Below, piece after piece: positions 1-12,961 of a DNA stretch of 64,000 nt. Both the position numbers and the translations under genes were made by a program. Numbering within the stretch: the first letter of the stretch is position 1; every line of letters starts with the position of its first letter. The notes beneath the pieces are model-generated. The model did not search any database, had not been told where the DNA came from, and saw only the letters and a list, made by a program, of their open reading frames with translations. Source of the stretch: Diprion similis. Its lineage: Eukaryota > Arthropoda > Insecta > Hymenoptera > Diprionidae. The stretch is from NCBI RefSeq assembly GCF_021155765.1, contig NC_060113.1, positions 858,501 to 922,500 of the forward strand, written 5' to 3'.

Positions 1-1535
1 AAAAGAACCGATTTGAAACTTCGTGAACAAAAATTCTTCAATATTGATTTTTTCAAAACTTTTTTTGTTTCTTTTTTGCCAATTTTAAACCTCCCCTCCT
101 TCCCCCTCCTTCTCCGGAGAGCGCGTATCTCAACGATGGATCGGATAAAGTTTTTTTTCCAAAGATTTTCAAAAACGAAACGAAAGCGAATTCCTTCTTC
201 TGTTTGCGAGGGGAATAAAGAGAGATTGATTGATTGAGTTTTATTTAGCCTTTGGCTATTACATAAAAGTATACACAATAGAGAAATAATAATTATAGAG
301 AGAGAGAGAAAAAAGGTTTTTCGATTTTATTTCAGAGTTTCAGAACGATCTTGTTTCGTGTTTTTTTTTCTGTTATTTCTTTTTTCTCTTTTTCTTTCCT
401 CTCATTACGCTGAATTCCTTTTACAACAAGATTTCGTTTCCTCTTCGAACGATCGTTATATCATCACCTTCCTGCGTATTTTCATTTTATTTCGTTCTTT
501 TTTTTTCTTCATTTTTTTCCTCTTTCTTTTCATCTCTCTAACTTTCTCCACTTTTCTTTTCTACACCCTCGCTCGAACCAAAAATACTGCACTGGCACAG
601 TGTACGTTATACGCGGTCGGGGGTGTAACTTACGTTAAAAATCAATTTTTAGTATTTCGAGTCACATTTAAAGGGTGAGGGAAACGGTTTTTTTTTTTTC
701 TCCTCCCCACCAACATCAAATTCACACTGTTCCACATTTTTCTCCCTTCCATATCCCTTTTCTTATTTGCTTTCTTTTCCACTTTCTTTCTTCCCCTATT
801 TTCCTTTTATTTCTCTCTCTTCTTTTTCACTCTCCTCCGTCGCGCGGTTGAAAGGAAATATCAGGCTTCAGTCATTTCGTACATACGCATAATACATAGG
901 TAATATACATATATTATATAATATATATATATATATAGTAATAAGGGGTCTCCAATGTTCGATTCCTGTTTTATTGCGATCGACCCGATCGTTACATTTT
1001 TTTCTTTACTTTATATTCTCTTATTCGGGTTCATATTTGCATATACATATATATGTATATAGATGTATATCGTTTATCACAAGTATGTGAGTAGGTACGT
1101 GAAGTTAGGCAATTTTTCGGCGATTCTCCAGAGCTAAGTAAATAAATAAATAAATAAATATACATACATAATATACAATAATTATATTTATACAGAAGTT
1201 TTGCCAAGAGTGAAAAGAATATTGAACTTAATAACGAAGGTTAAATTTCTCTCTATATGTATATACATATATACGTCAAGCCATTAGATAAATAGATCTT
1301 AATTGTGCGGGAAATGGCGATGGGCGGAGGCGAAGGGGGGCAGATAGGAGGGGGGGGGGGGGGGGAGGTCTGCGTTCAATTTACCCTTAGATGGTAACAA
1401 TTGAAGTTTCCCTAAGCTAAGCATATTTAGCAGTAATTGTGTAATCAATTGCGAGGAGAGACTGCCATTGTTGCATGTCTATACCTAAGTATACTGTATA
1501 TATGTATAATGTATATATATATATATGTATATACA

Positions 1536-2122
1536 TTAGGGTGGCGCAAAAAAACCGCCATTTTTTTTTTTTTTTTACGAGTCTCGTGTGACAAAATGTT
1601 AGTTTTTGATGTTTTAAGAGCCCACTCCAAAGGACAGTTCAAAAAAAAATTTTTAAGAGGTTGCTCCAAAGTTTTTAAAATGTCAATAATCGTCAAAAAA
1701 TTAAATTAAAAAAATTATATTTTCAGTATTTTGTTTGATTTTTAATTCACGTCTCGGTGTATTGTTATAGATTCTTTCTTACTAAATTGAAGAAAAAAAA
1801 TTTATGAAATTTTAATATGAATATTAAAAGGTCGATCGAAAAGATCTAAAGAAATGCACCAAAAAATTGAAAAAAAATTATGAGAGACCTGTCAAAATTC
1901 AAATTTTGAACTGAAACTTTCGGACACTTATTTTTTTTTTTTTTTTTTTGTTTACAAAATTATACCGTAACGAGAAAAAAAAATGAAAGAAAAAAAAAAC
2001 ACGCAACGTAGGTACGACGCTCATATTTTTACAGAATCATTCCTTTGACCTAAATTACAAAAATCTTATCAGATCCTGCCACGGTGGAAAATGGCGAATT
2101 ATTTTTTTCTGAAGCACCCTAA
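1536..2122 (+). mobile_element. MITE family A, copy 1
   Basis: The left end TTAGGGTGGCGCAAAA is followed by the family-specific block (CGAGTCTCGTGTGACAAAAT, GTTAGTTTTTGATGTTTTAA) and a core shared with copies 2 and 3. The right end, CACCCTAA, is kept, but the rest of the right inverted repeat is diverged or replaced. (AT)n tracts flank it on both sides. Confidence 0.8.
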
Positions 2123-2395
2123 TATATGTATATAAACATAGTATGTGTATGTATATACACGTATATATGTATGTATATAATATGTATATATCATCATCAC
2201 GATTGTGGGTTTCGTTTTTCCTATATATATATATATATATATATAATACCCTGGGAACAATTCGTTTAACATTATCGAAGGATCAGCGGGCGAGTTTTGC
2301 TGCTCCTGATGCGCGCGTTGCCCGCGATAAGGACGACAAGGAGGCAAGGAGACAAGGAACTGCCCTCTGGATAAAGATATTACTAGTTATTACTG

Positions 2396-2396
<1 letters not shown>

Positions 2397-2429
<33 letters not shown>
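2397..2429 (+). repeat. (CTG)11 microsatellite
   Basis: Eleven CTG units in a relatively GC-rich patch (about 2270-2560). It is not in a supported gene. Confidence 0.9.
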
Positions 2430-2516
2430 AAGGAGGAAGGAGAAAGGAGAAAAGAGGAAGGAGGAAGGAGGAAGGGTGAAGGTGAAGGAGCTGTAGGAGG
2501 TGAGAGGGATAAGCCG

Positions 2517-2551
2517 GTAATCTGGCTCGCAGCCGCTGTCTGCCAGATTAC
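2517..2551. other. Perfect short hairpin
   Basis: GTAATCTGGC (2517-2526) and GCCAGATTAC (2542-2551) form a 10-bp perfect stem with a 15-base loop. The function is unknown, and the stem is short for a microRNA precursor. Confidence 0.5.
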
Positions 2552-2560
2552 GACCACCCC

Positions 2561-2605
2561 TTTCCTTTCCTTTCCTTTCCTTTCCTTTCCTTTCCTTACC
2601 TTTCC
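2561..2605 (+). repeat. (TTTCC)n microsatellite
   Basis: About nine pentamers, the last interrupted by TTACC. Confidence 0.85.
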
Positions 2606-3693
2606 TCCCCTTGTCTTCCTCACTTCTTCACCTCCTATCCTCTCTAGGACGACCTCTAAGTCACTCGCTCGATCGACCTGATCATCACTCGCCCGTCATA
2701 CGTCATAACCCTTCGAGAAAGCTTTCTTTCTCTTCTTTCTTTTTTTTTTTTCATTTACAATCACTCTAAATGCGTACAGAAACTTGTAAGAAATTTTCTC
2801 AGTAATATCGACGATATCCGAAACGTTATAAAATCTTGACGTAAGATTTGTTTGTTTGTTTGTTTTTCTATTATTTATAAATTTTCCCGAAAATGTGGGT
2901 AGTCAAGTCTCTCTCTCTCTCTCTCTCTCTCTCTGCGTTTATGAATAAAAAGCGAAAGCAAAAAAAAAGAAAAGAAAGAAAAAAAAAAAAAAAAAAAGAA
3001 GAGGTAAGGGACGAGAGACGAGAAACTTCTCTGCAACGGGGTGCAGAAATCTTCGTATATAGAGTCCGTTTCGTCCGCGATCCGAGGCAGCAACATCGCC
3101 TCGGGTATTTATGGGGCGATTTGAGCCTAAGAATGCCAAGCCTCAAGCGGAACTCGACCATTAGCTGAATTGGTTTCGGGCTTCGATATGCCGGGGTGGT
3201 GGTGGTAGTGGTGGTGCTAGTGGTTGTTGGACCGTGCCAGGGTGGATGGCTGGCTGCCTCTCCATGGCCCCAAACTCTAAACTTCGGGGTCAAAGAGCGA
3301 GGAACACGTACCAAACACTCCTCTTCCTCCTCCTCTTCCTCCTCCTCCCCATTTCTCCTCATCCTCCTTCTTCTCTTCCTCCTCCTTCTCTCGAGCAAGC
3401 AACGACACTCCCTTTCAAACTACCCCCGAGCCAAAGTTTTCCTCCCTTACCATCTCCCATAATCCGTGACCTATGCAGAGTCTGTCTGGTCATGGTGGTA
3501 TCCGGACAGGTAAAACCTCCCTCCATACCACCACATACCACCATCCCATCTTCGATCTTCTCTCTCGTACATACGGCCAAGTGTGTTTATTTATTGCTCG
3601 CTACGCCCAGCCATTCCGATCGGGATCATCATCGGCCGCTTGAAACCCTCCTCTGCTGGTAGGATGAACCCAACGGACCGCTCACGATCACAT

Positions 3694-3753
3694 CACCTCA
3701 CCTCACCTCACCTCACCTCACCTCACCTCACCTCACCTCACCTCACCTCACCT
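3694..3753 (+). repeat. (CTCAC)12 minisatellite
   Basis: Twelve near-perfect CTCAC/CACCT units in tandem. Confidence 0.9.
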
Positions 3754-5546
3754 CGGCTGTCGCCTCTTACTTCTGAATAATTTGCCGCCCAATCGTCCAT
3801 AAGAATTGATCTTCTGCTCTATTAATTCATTATGTACTCTATAGGTACCTGTACTACTACTACTACTACTACACCATAGTGCGTAGATTTTGGAGGATAT
3901 TTGTATAGACATGTTATATATATATATATATATAGTGAGGTACGATTAACCCTTACAGTCTAAACGTTTTTTCACATCGATATTCCGGCCTGAATTTTGT
4001 TACACGCGGTTTTTTTTTTTTTTTTTTTTTGGGGGGGGGCACGTCTGATGACGCACGCGGTTAGAATTTGATGGTTTTTGGAAGATTATTTTATGCCGAT
4101 ATGATGATTTTTTTTTTTTTAATCCGATGATGTGAGGACGATTTGTCCAAACAATAAAATTGTGGATAATGGATATCGTTTTATTTGAAGAAAACAAAAG
4201 AAAACAAAAAAAAATCATTACCGGATGAATTTTTAAGGAAATTTTGAAAACTTATTTCATTCGAGTGAAGTTGAGGTTGAAGTTTTGACAATAGAATGAA
4301 TTAACGATTCTTACTATATTTATTTATTTAGTTTCGATCGTTATTAGATTATTGTTTTATACTTTTTTGATGGTCAAAATTTTCGCAAATTTAAGTTAGC
4401 AACAAACGAACATCATTATCTTGTAATTTTACTTATATATTTTATACCTTCGAAGCAGTTTAGTTTTCAAAAATAAGGTACGCAGAATACGTTTTGCCTA
4501 CTTTATAATGTTTTTCACAAAAATTTCGGGCAACAAGCATAAATTAGTTGCAAAAATTTTCTTCAAAATTGATCGTTTTATTAATGTCACGTATTCGCAA
4601 TCGACTTGAAATATTTATAAAAAATAAACGGTTTGATGAAAAAAAAATTTGAAAAAAAATTTTGGTCACGTTTTTTACAGAGTAGAATGTAAAAAAAAAA
4701 AAAATGAAATGATTTTCAGATGATCAGGGCTTAAGACTGGTCGAATTGGCGTGGAATACCCCATATTATGTAGACGCTTTTCATACTTGAATTATAAAAA
4801 AAAAAACACGCAGTTTCCCTTATTTAGAGGAGAGAAAAAAAGTAATCGACCTGCTTTCTCTTCCTCTCGTTCTCCTTTCTCCTTTATAATCTTTCTCCAC
4901 TTCTTCTTGGTCTCGACGGATTTCAAACGTTCTTTCTTCATATTTCGCTTCACGTCGTCACAGTTTCGTTGGCAATTAGAAGACTCCCACGAGTCCCGGA
5001 CCTCGACGATTAAAAGCAAAAGCCAACGAGGAAAGAAGACGAAGAGGCGAGAGGAAAACGATTAGAACTAGATAAAAAGAACGCGAAGAACCGAAAGAGG
5101 ATAGAAAACGAAGCGAAGGGAATAAAAATGAAGAAGAAAAAAAAGGACAACTTTTCCATTAAAAGTTATGTAACGTCCCCTTGGTCCTGAAATTTGTCAA
5201 CGAACGTTACGAGTTCTTTCTTTTTTTTTTTCTTATCTTTCTCTCTCATTACGAGCTGATGAATAGAAAGAAAGAAAGAAAGAGATCAAGGGAGGCAAAC
5301 ATATATATAACAAATTGTTCCCAATTCATTAGCGTTTGATTATTTCTGTTTGGTAACGTGTTTCCTCCTCTTCTTCTTCTTTTTTTTCTTCTTCTTTGTT
5401 TTTGTTTTCCTTCCATTTTTTTTTTTTTAAACCTACTGTCACGTTTCTCTCTCGTTCTCTTTATCACTTTTGGAAAATGTTCCAAAGAACGACGACACGA
5501 AGGACCCAGTTAGTTACGAGTGTTATTCCAAAATAACTATATTTAT

Positions 5547-5678
5547 GTGGCATGCCCGTAAATCGCCTGTTTTTTTTTTTTTTTTGGGCAAGGATAAAGA
5601 TTTCAGGACGAGCTGAAGACAAGCCGGAAGCGAGTACTGAAATTATCCGAGTCAAAAAACGGTTTACGGGCATGCCAC
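5547..5678. mobile_element. Short inverted-repeat element
   Basis: GTGGCATGCCCGTAAATCGC (5547) pairs with GGTTTACGGGCATGCCAC (5661-5678) around a 90 bp interior. It may be the left neighbour or an end of the adjoining element. Confidence 0.6.
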
Positions 5679-5688
5679 GTACAATATT

Positions 5689-5918
5689 TTTTACGCTATG
5701 GGCATTGAAAAGCAAAACGAAGAGTGAGGTTATGTCGCGATCTGTTCGACGAAGCTACTTTATTCGCCAATTTGGAATGCGCACTTTGAACTGCGCGTCA
5801 AAACTGCGGAATAAAGACTTTATTCCGCAACTTTGTTCGCTGCCGTATAATAAAGCGTCACTTTAAGGAACTAAAACTGCCACAAAAAGTTAACTTTTCA
5901 ATGCCCATGACGTAAAAA
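5689..5918. mobile_element. Second inverted-repeat element with inner palindrome
   Basis: The TTACGCTATGGGCATTGAAA segment near 5691-5712 pairs with TTTTCAATGCCCATGACGTA near 5894-5915. Inside is a 25-bp palindrome at 5805-5829 (arms TGCGGAATAAAG / CTTTATTCCGCA around one A), plus further CTTTATTC/AATAAAGCG motifs. Confidence 0.6.
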
Positions 5919-6101
5919 CGTATGTTTTCGTCTGGAAATCATCATTTCCTTCCGATCTTTATGATAGGATCATCCGAAATTTGACAAAAAAAAAAAAAAA
6001 ACGATAAACAGAACGTACTAATAATTCTAAAATCCAATTCATTGAAAGTCATTCGTCATGTTTTTCGTTACGATAACGTTAACGTTACCAACTTCAATTA
6101 T

Positions 6102-6144
<43 letters not shown>

Positions 6145-6591
6145 CCTCCCTCTTCCTCTCACTGAAACAGACACTAAATTAGCGTCTCCCTGGTCTTGTC
6201 TGGCCTACAGTTACACCAACCTACCTACGTGTAGCATTTCTAGTTTCCGGTTTCTAGAACGGAAGTGCCGTGAGACGCTCCAGTTGATACGACCAACCAT
6301 CCAACCACCCAGACACTGTAGGTGGTTGGTAGGTAGGGAGGTCGACGTGGTTCCAGCTCTGGCCAACTTGTACGTGTATAACTGTTGAATCTGACTTGCT
6401 GTAATCCCATCCACACTCACCCTTGCAACCCTCTTCTTCCACCCTTGCAACCTCCGCGGTCATCCCCTTGTCGTTGTTACGGAAACAGTACCAAATTGCC
6501 TTGGAGGGGGTGGATCTTATTCTACCTACGTACACGTACGTACCCCCTCGGACCCCTTTATTCACCTCCTTCATCGCCGTCAACTGCACTG

Positions 6592-6593
<2 letters not shown>

Positions 6594-6632
<39 letters not shown>
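6594..6632 (+). repeat. (ACTT)n microsatellite
   Basis: About nine to ten TTAC units in tandem. Confidence 0.9.
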
Positions 6633-7584
6633 CCTCTGCGGCCTCCTCATCTCTATTCTCTTTCACCCCCCCCTCCCCCCCCCCCTATCAACGTTTTGTC
6701 CAACCGTCTAACCACTCGATTAACCACACCGTTCAACTTATCGCGTTTAAACTCTGATTTATTTATTTATTTTCATTTACATTTACATTTAAGTCTCGTG
6801 TTGTTCTTGTTTTTTTACCCCCAAATTATGTTTTTTTTTTCATTATCAAAGCGAAACGAGTAGGGAAAGGGTGGGGCAAAGTGAAACGCCTTAAATGTTT
6901 TTAAATAACAAGGAATAAAATTAACCGCACCTGAAATTTTTTTTTCTTACAAAAATATGAATTATTCGTAAATCATTTTTATCGAGTAATTGCACAGCTC
7001 GTAAAAAGCGAAACGTTTTAAGTTCTGCGCTTTACTCGCAAACTCCGAAAAGTCAAATAATTTACTCAACTTGAATTTATGCGATTAGTTTTTCTCGATA
7101 AAACTAGATGATAATTTAATATATGTATAAATTTTTTTTATGAAAATTAAACATTTTTTATACTGATTTTAGACATTATTTTCTTAATTAAGGCGGAGTT
7201 CACTTTGCTGCTCAACCCTTACGTACAATGTATATTAAATATAGATATTTCCTCGGTTCTGATTATTTTCCTTTTTCCTTTTCTTCTTCTTCTTTTCTCT
7301 TCTTTCTTTTTTCCTCGTCTCTCGTCTCGTTTCCGTTCTGCGCAAAAGGTTGATTGAAATTACTACTTCCTCTTCTTTTACTTTCTTCCTCCACCCCACG
7401 CTTCCTCAGATTAACGATCTTTCTTCACTGCGGTTAGCTAGACGACGACGACGAACCAACGAAAAACAGGTTCAATTTACTTCTTTCTTTTTCTTCTTCC
7501 TCCTCCTCCTCCGCCTCCTCCTTGTCTTCTTTTACTTCGAACTTTATCCCAGCTTCTTCTGTACCTTCCACCCTTATACCGATA

Positions 7585-7619
<35 letters not shown>

Positions 7620-8651
7620 CCCTCTTGCTCCAACTTTCGCGAGCATATTTTTTTTTTCCCCGTTCTCTCTCCTCTTCTTTCCCAACTTTCTTCTCTTCTC
7701 CCTTTCCCCCCTCCCCCTCCCCCCTACACATCTTTCTTCGACTCCTTTTTTAAACGCGCGTTCCTCGTTCATGTATTTTTCGTCTCGCGGTTCGTCGGGA
7801 CGGATGAATTGCGGAATGTTTTTCTTCTCATCGATCACCTCGCGAAATCTGTGCAATACATGGTGTGTGTGTGTGTGTGTATGTATATATATATTACATA
7901 CATTATATATACCGTGTAGAAGATGGTGGAAATCTGAAGCTGAATATTTGTATTTTTTTTTTTTATACATACTCCTTGTTTAACCTGAAAAAGAAAAAAT
8001 GTAAAAATTCTTATACCAAAATGGAAATTATACCTTCGTTTGCCATTGCACTGTATACATATGCATGTATAGCTGGGGTTTCTCATTTTTATAACAACGA
8101 TCTGAATTTTAATAGCCAAAGAACGGTTTTACAACGGTTGACAATTTATCTTGTTCGTCATTTTTTTCCCTTTGTTTTTTTTTTTTTTTTTTTCTTTTGT
8201 TCCTTTTTTTCAACTGCTGACGCCGTTGCTTCTCCAATTTATGTCAATGTTTATATGATTATTTTGTTAGATATACTCGATAAAATTCGCTGTATAAATA
8301 TATGTATTATTGTATATATATATATATATATACATATATTATGTATATATGTTATACAAATATGGATACGTCAATGATTTCTCAAAAAAAAAAAGGTATT
8401 ATAAAAACTTTAACATATGAATATATTTATACAATTATTGTGCGGTATTATATTCTACGCGCAATAATAACAATAATAATAATAATAATGATAATGATAA
8501 TCGACGTGTTTATACGATGGATGAAAAATTGAGTGCAAAGACAAAGAAAAGAAAAGAACAAACGAAAAAAATCGCGGTAATATGAGAAAGAAAATTTCAC
8601 CTTCGAGTTGCTTTTGAAGGATTTTTTTTTTCTTTCTTTTTCTCTTTCTTT

Positions 8652-8682
<31 letters not shown>

Positions 8683-8860
8683 AATTATAATTATACAATT
8701 CCAACAGAATATTGCAAGTTATGTACAAAAGATAGGAATTAATTACAGAAAATTTATTACCTTATAACCTGAACGAAAAAAGGAATGAAGAGGGGAGGAG
8801 GAGAAGGAGGAGGAGGAGGAGGGAAAACGAATATCGACGATACCAACTGTATGTATATAT

Positions 8861-8891
<31 letters not shown>

Positions 8892-9458
8892 GTATGTATA
8901 TATAAAGAGAAATAACTTGCCGAGCGTCGATATATATACTTAACATTTTCTCTCCCTTTCCATTCACGTTTAGATGCTTTGAACCGTTCACTGCGACGTT
9001 AAATCTATTTCGATGAACGTGATTTGAATATTTTTCCAATTCTCCTATATATATATATATATATATAGGTATACGTATATATAAACACGTGTAGTATATA
9101 ACTGTAATATGTAATACCACGTGGTATTTTTTTGAAAATATAGTTGAAGAAAAGCTCGATAGAAACTCTGGCGAAAAAAGATGACGAAGAAGTAGTAGAA
9201 AAAAAAATGAAGAAAGACGAGATGAAAAAACAAATAATATATTTAAAAATAAATGAATGATTTGGTGAGAATGAGTAAAATGAAACGATTCCTTAATCGA
9301 ACTTCTTTCTCTTATACAGTAATTTAAAATTATTCGGTTAATAGAGCATATATATATATATATATACATATAATAGAAAATGTAAAATTGCGAATTCATT
9401 TATCGCTTGCGATTTTACTTAAGTTATATTATCTATGAATTGGAAATTAATTGGACCT

Positions 9459-9462
<4 letters not shown>

Positions 9463-9509
<47 letters not shown>
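9463..9509 (+). repeat. (GA)n microsatellite
   Basis: A long uninterrupted GA run. Similar GA/CT runs occur at about 2911-2934, 6113-6140, 21880-21910, 28690-28715 and 29083-29107. Confidence 0.9.
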
Positions 9510-9873
9510 GAGAGAGAATTTGATGGAGTAGCTTCGATATCTACAATTGTCTTTATAAATTCATTGTATAATATATAGTTATATAGGTTTACAATTAGTT
9601 AGGTTGAATATAACTACATGCACATGCAGTCCGTTATATGCGGGCAAAGTTTAGCAGTTAAACTGCATGTCAATTATCGTCTCGATCGAACAATTCGCAA
9701 ACGCGCGTTATCCGACAATTATCAAACCCATTCCCAAAGTTTCAAAATTCATCGGACGAATGAATAATTTACCCACCAACTAAAATTCACACGCCCTAGT
9801 GGATTTACAACTTTAAACTCTAATACACCTGCATAAACACGATCAATTTATCCGTATAGAATATTAAATTGTA

Positions 9874-10352
9874 CAGGGTGTCCAGTATTCGTGGAAATTT
9901 TTTAATCGGGGAATTTGACGTATCATGAAAAGAAAGAAAAAAAATTCAAAATTACCCAGGAAATTTCATGTCGTATATATGGAATGTATTGATATAATAA
10001 TAATTAATCTTCATCCCAGGTTTGTAAAAATTTAAACATTTGGTGAGAAATTTTTTTATTTATTTATTTATTTTTTTTTTTTTTTCGACTCAATGGTTAT
10101 GAACCAAGTACTGATTTCTAAAGAACAATAAGAAAAAAAAAAAAAAACAAAAAAAAAAAAAAACGACTGTACGTCCCAGCGAATTCTTGCACAAATTCGT
10201 CGCACGATTAGCTGTGCTCTAAAAAAATGTAAAATATTCTTTTTCGTATGATTGTTTCTATGTATGATGTAATCTGAATAAATAATGATTCTTGTCTGAA
10301 AAAGTATGAAATTCTCAGGAAATTACGTTTTCACAAATAACTGGACACCCTG
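9874..10352. mobile_element. Mariner/Tc1-like MITE with TA target site
   Basis: Terminal repeats CAGGGTGTCCAGT and ACTGGACACCCTG are perfect over 13 bp and then decay. TA duplications lie at 9872-9873 and 10353-10354. The 479 bp interior has no coding capacity and two long A/T tracts. Confidence 0.85.
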
Positions 10353-11549
10353 TAGGTATATATAACAATCATTATAACGATCGAGTAACTCAAGCTAGTG
10401 GTTACAACCAAAAAAAAAAAAAGAGGATGATTCAAAATTTCAATTTTTATACATCGTTGTACCAAGACCAAAAAAAAAAAAAAAAAAAAAAACACAACGT
10501 TTAACAACGTAATAATCGTTTCAGTAAATTTCCACCACGGTATAATAATTTATCACCCGACAGCAGCAGCAGCTCAATTCGTAAACAAATTATTAACGAC
10601 AAGAATAATGGTAGTAATAATAACAATATTAATTGAATCAAATTCGCTGAAGTCTATTGAAATCAACAAAATATGTTTCGTTTAATGCCGTTGTTATTGT
10701 TATTATTATTATTATTATTTTCCTGTATATGTATTTGCATTATACGAATATAACGTATACATATATATATATATATATATATATATGTATACTTATCACT
10801 GTATACATATATGTATACAATTCAATAAGGAATTATGTTATAATTGCTATCCATTCGTTCGTTCGTTCGTTCGTTCATTAATTAATTCATTCCTTAATTT
10901 CCATGCGCCAACTGTTCATTGAAAATGGTATTGAGGTAAAGGTTATTATTATTATATCCTGCATACGTAAAAGCCGATTGAATGTATCGGCAATTTCCTG
11001 AATTCAATACAATTTCCCGGATGTTGTTACGTACGATTCTTAATTGATCTAATTAATTTTTAGACAGTTAACGGGTTAACGATAATTGCCTTGACGGCGG
11101 GGGGGGGGGGGGGGGGGTGAAATTTTATCGTATTGTACAGTAACGAAATATATCGCATTAGAATCTCTTGCGAAACATATATATTGTAAATAATTTAAAT
11201 AGGCAGTTGAATATATTATATATATATATATATATATTTGTTGAAAAATCGCATATAAAAATCTTTAAGGGTGTAAAAAAATAAATATGGCTGCGGGGGG
11301 TGAAACATTATATATATTTATATTCGAGAGTTTTTTGGTGAGAATCGAAATTTTGCCATGGAACGTGCGGGGTTAAGTGTCAAGAGACAATTGGGTTCGA
11401 TGATAATTTTTACACGGTGTACAGTGGTCCTGAGAAAATGTCCTTGCGAATTTACCTTGTCCTTTAAAAGTATCGTTGAATTTTTATTCTTCCGACTTGG
11501 AAATTTTTTATGGATTTTTAACGAGCTTTTAATAACCTAAAAGTGTTCG

Positions 11550-11550
<1 letters not shown>

Positions 11551-11593
<43 letters not shown>
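11551..11593 (+). repeat. Poly(T) tract of about 43 bases
   Basis: One of the longest homopolymers in the window. Others of 20 or more T/A are near 15117-15141, 29370-29405, 39644-39669 and 42080-42107. Confidence 0.85.
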
Positions 11594-11594
<1 letters not shown>

Positions 11595-12930
11595 TGGACA
11601 CCGTGATTAAGAAGAAGAAGAAGAAGAAGGTGAAAAAGGGGGCGAAGAGGTGGAAACTGAGGCGCAGATTTCTCCAATCTGAGAATGTGGAAGAGAGCAC
11701 TTTGGTGAAAAACACCCTCCGCGATGTATTAATCCAGAGTCGGGGGTCGTCTGCAGGACGATTCTCAATTCTTATTTTCATTCTCTTCTCACCGCACCCT
11801 TCAGGCGGAAAGTGGAGCGGAGGACGGGCCTGAAATTAATCACGATTTTCTCCGCGTGAGAAAGGGCTGAGAACGGGCTCAATCGGTCAGTCATCCCCTT
11901 CATCGAGTATGTCGAAACGACCCCGAGACTTTCCTCCTTCTTTTTTTTTTTTTTTTTTGTATTCTTTACTCCGCTTCTTCTTCTTCTTGTAAATAAAAAA
12001 AAAAAAAAAAGAAAAAAAAAACCGCAGGCGAAACATAGAGACATGGAGGGTCGCCTTGGGGGGGAAGGAAGGAGGGGAGGGGGGAGAGGGGGTGTCAACG
12101 GACTTGATGAGAAATTCTTCCATTTATCGCTTTGCCGAGAGTATGTATACACATAATTGAGGAGAACAAGGAAGAAAGAAAGAAAGAAGGAAAGAGATGA
12201 AAAAGGAGAGAGAGAGAGAGAGAGAAAAAAACACCGTACGATTCATGAAATTGATGAAAAGTTTAAAAACACTTTTAAAAAGCCGCGACGCGTGGCGGGT
12301 AAAAATGATGAATGGACTTTCTTTGTCGTGTATATAGTATATATGCGAGAGTGGTAAGGGAGATATAAGAAAGGAGGGTGAAAGAAGAATCGCTTCACCC
12401 TTTTAACTTACCTACCTTGAGGTGCTTTTACCAAGTGGTGAGAAAAAGTAGAAAAATAAAAAAAAAAATATATATATATAACAAGAATAAAAAAACAATG
12501 GTACGCAGAGGAGACCTAGAAAGTATAAAGAACACGAGAATCAGACAAGAATCGGTGATGAGAGGGGTGAAAAACATTATACGAAGATTGGAACTACTAA
12601 TTTCACGTGTCAGCGCTTATTGGAACGTTTGGTCTTCTCTATTCTTCTTTGGTTTGTTGGAGGGGAAAACGACTGACCTGATAGAATTCCTTGGACTTTA
12701 CCCTCCCTCGCATATTGTATCTATTCTCTTTTCTGATCCAACGTAGGATTTTCCTCTCCCCCCTTTCTATTCTTCCCTTCCTTCGCGTTCCTATAGTCTG
12801 AAAAAGTAATTCTGAATTTCTCTGACATTAATTTATTTACGTCCTTGTCTCCAACTTCTTGTGTTCGTCCTTATATAGTATATGCAAGCTCATTTTCTTT
12901 TCATTCAACTCTCACGACAAAAAAGAAGAA

Positions 12931-12961
<31 letters not shown>

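Larger units (their letters stand above)
1..9873. other. Gene-poor AT-rich DNA, left part
   Basis: I see no supported gene. The many short reading frames here are low complexity: poly-Phe/Ser/Leu from T- and CT-rich tracts, and Tyr/Ile runs from (TA)n. Besides the repeats listed, (TA)n tracts sit near 915-938, 2222-2244, 3915-3934, 7588-7616, 8870-8890 and 9046-9067. A slightly GC-rich patch lies at 2270-2560. Confidence 0.7.

Noticed and set aside
940..975. GTTCGATTCC resembling a tRNA T-loop
   Set aside because: No acceptor, D or anticodon stem can be drawn around it.
3234..3662. Open frame of 142 codons over CT-rich DNA
   Set aside because: Pro/Leu/Ser low-complexity translation from a CT-rich tract, with an equally long frame on the other strand; no splice or homology support.
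5552..5866. 104-codon frame that looks protein-like in its second half
   Set aside because: It lies within the paired inverted-repeat elements at 5547-5918 and is explained by them; no transposase motif.
7350..7983. Overlapping frames of 150-190 codons on both strands
   Set aside because: They arise from stop-free CT-rich and (TA)n repeats; Phe/Ser/Leu or Lys/Glu/Arg composition only.
8743..9399. 218-codon frame on the minus strand
   Set aside because: Mostly Tyr/Ile runs from (TA)n and Ser/Phe runs from CT repeats; no domain.
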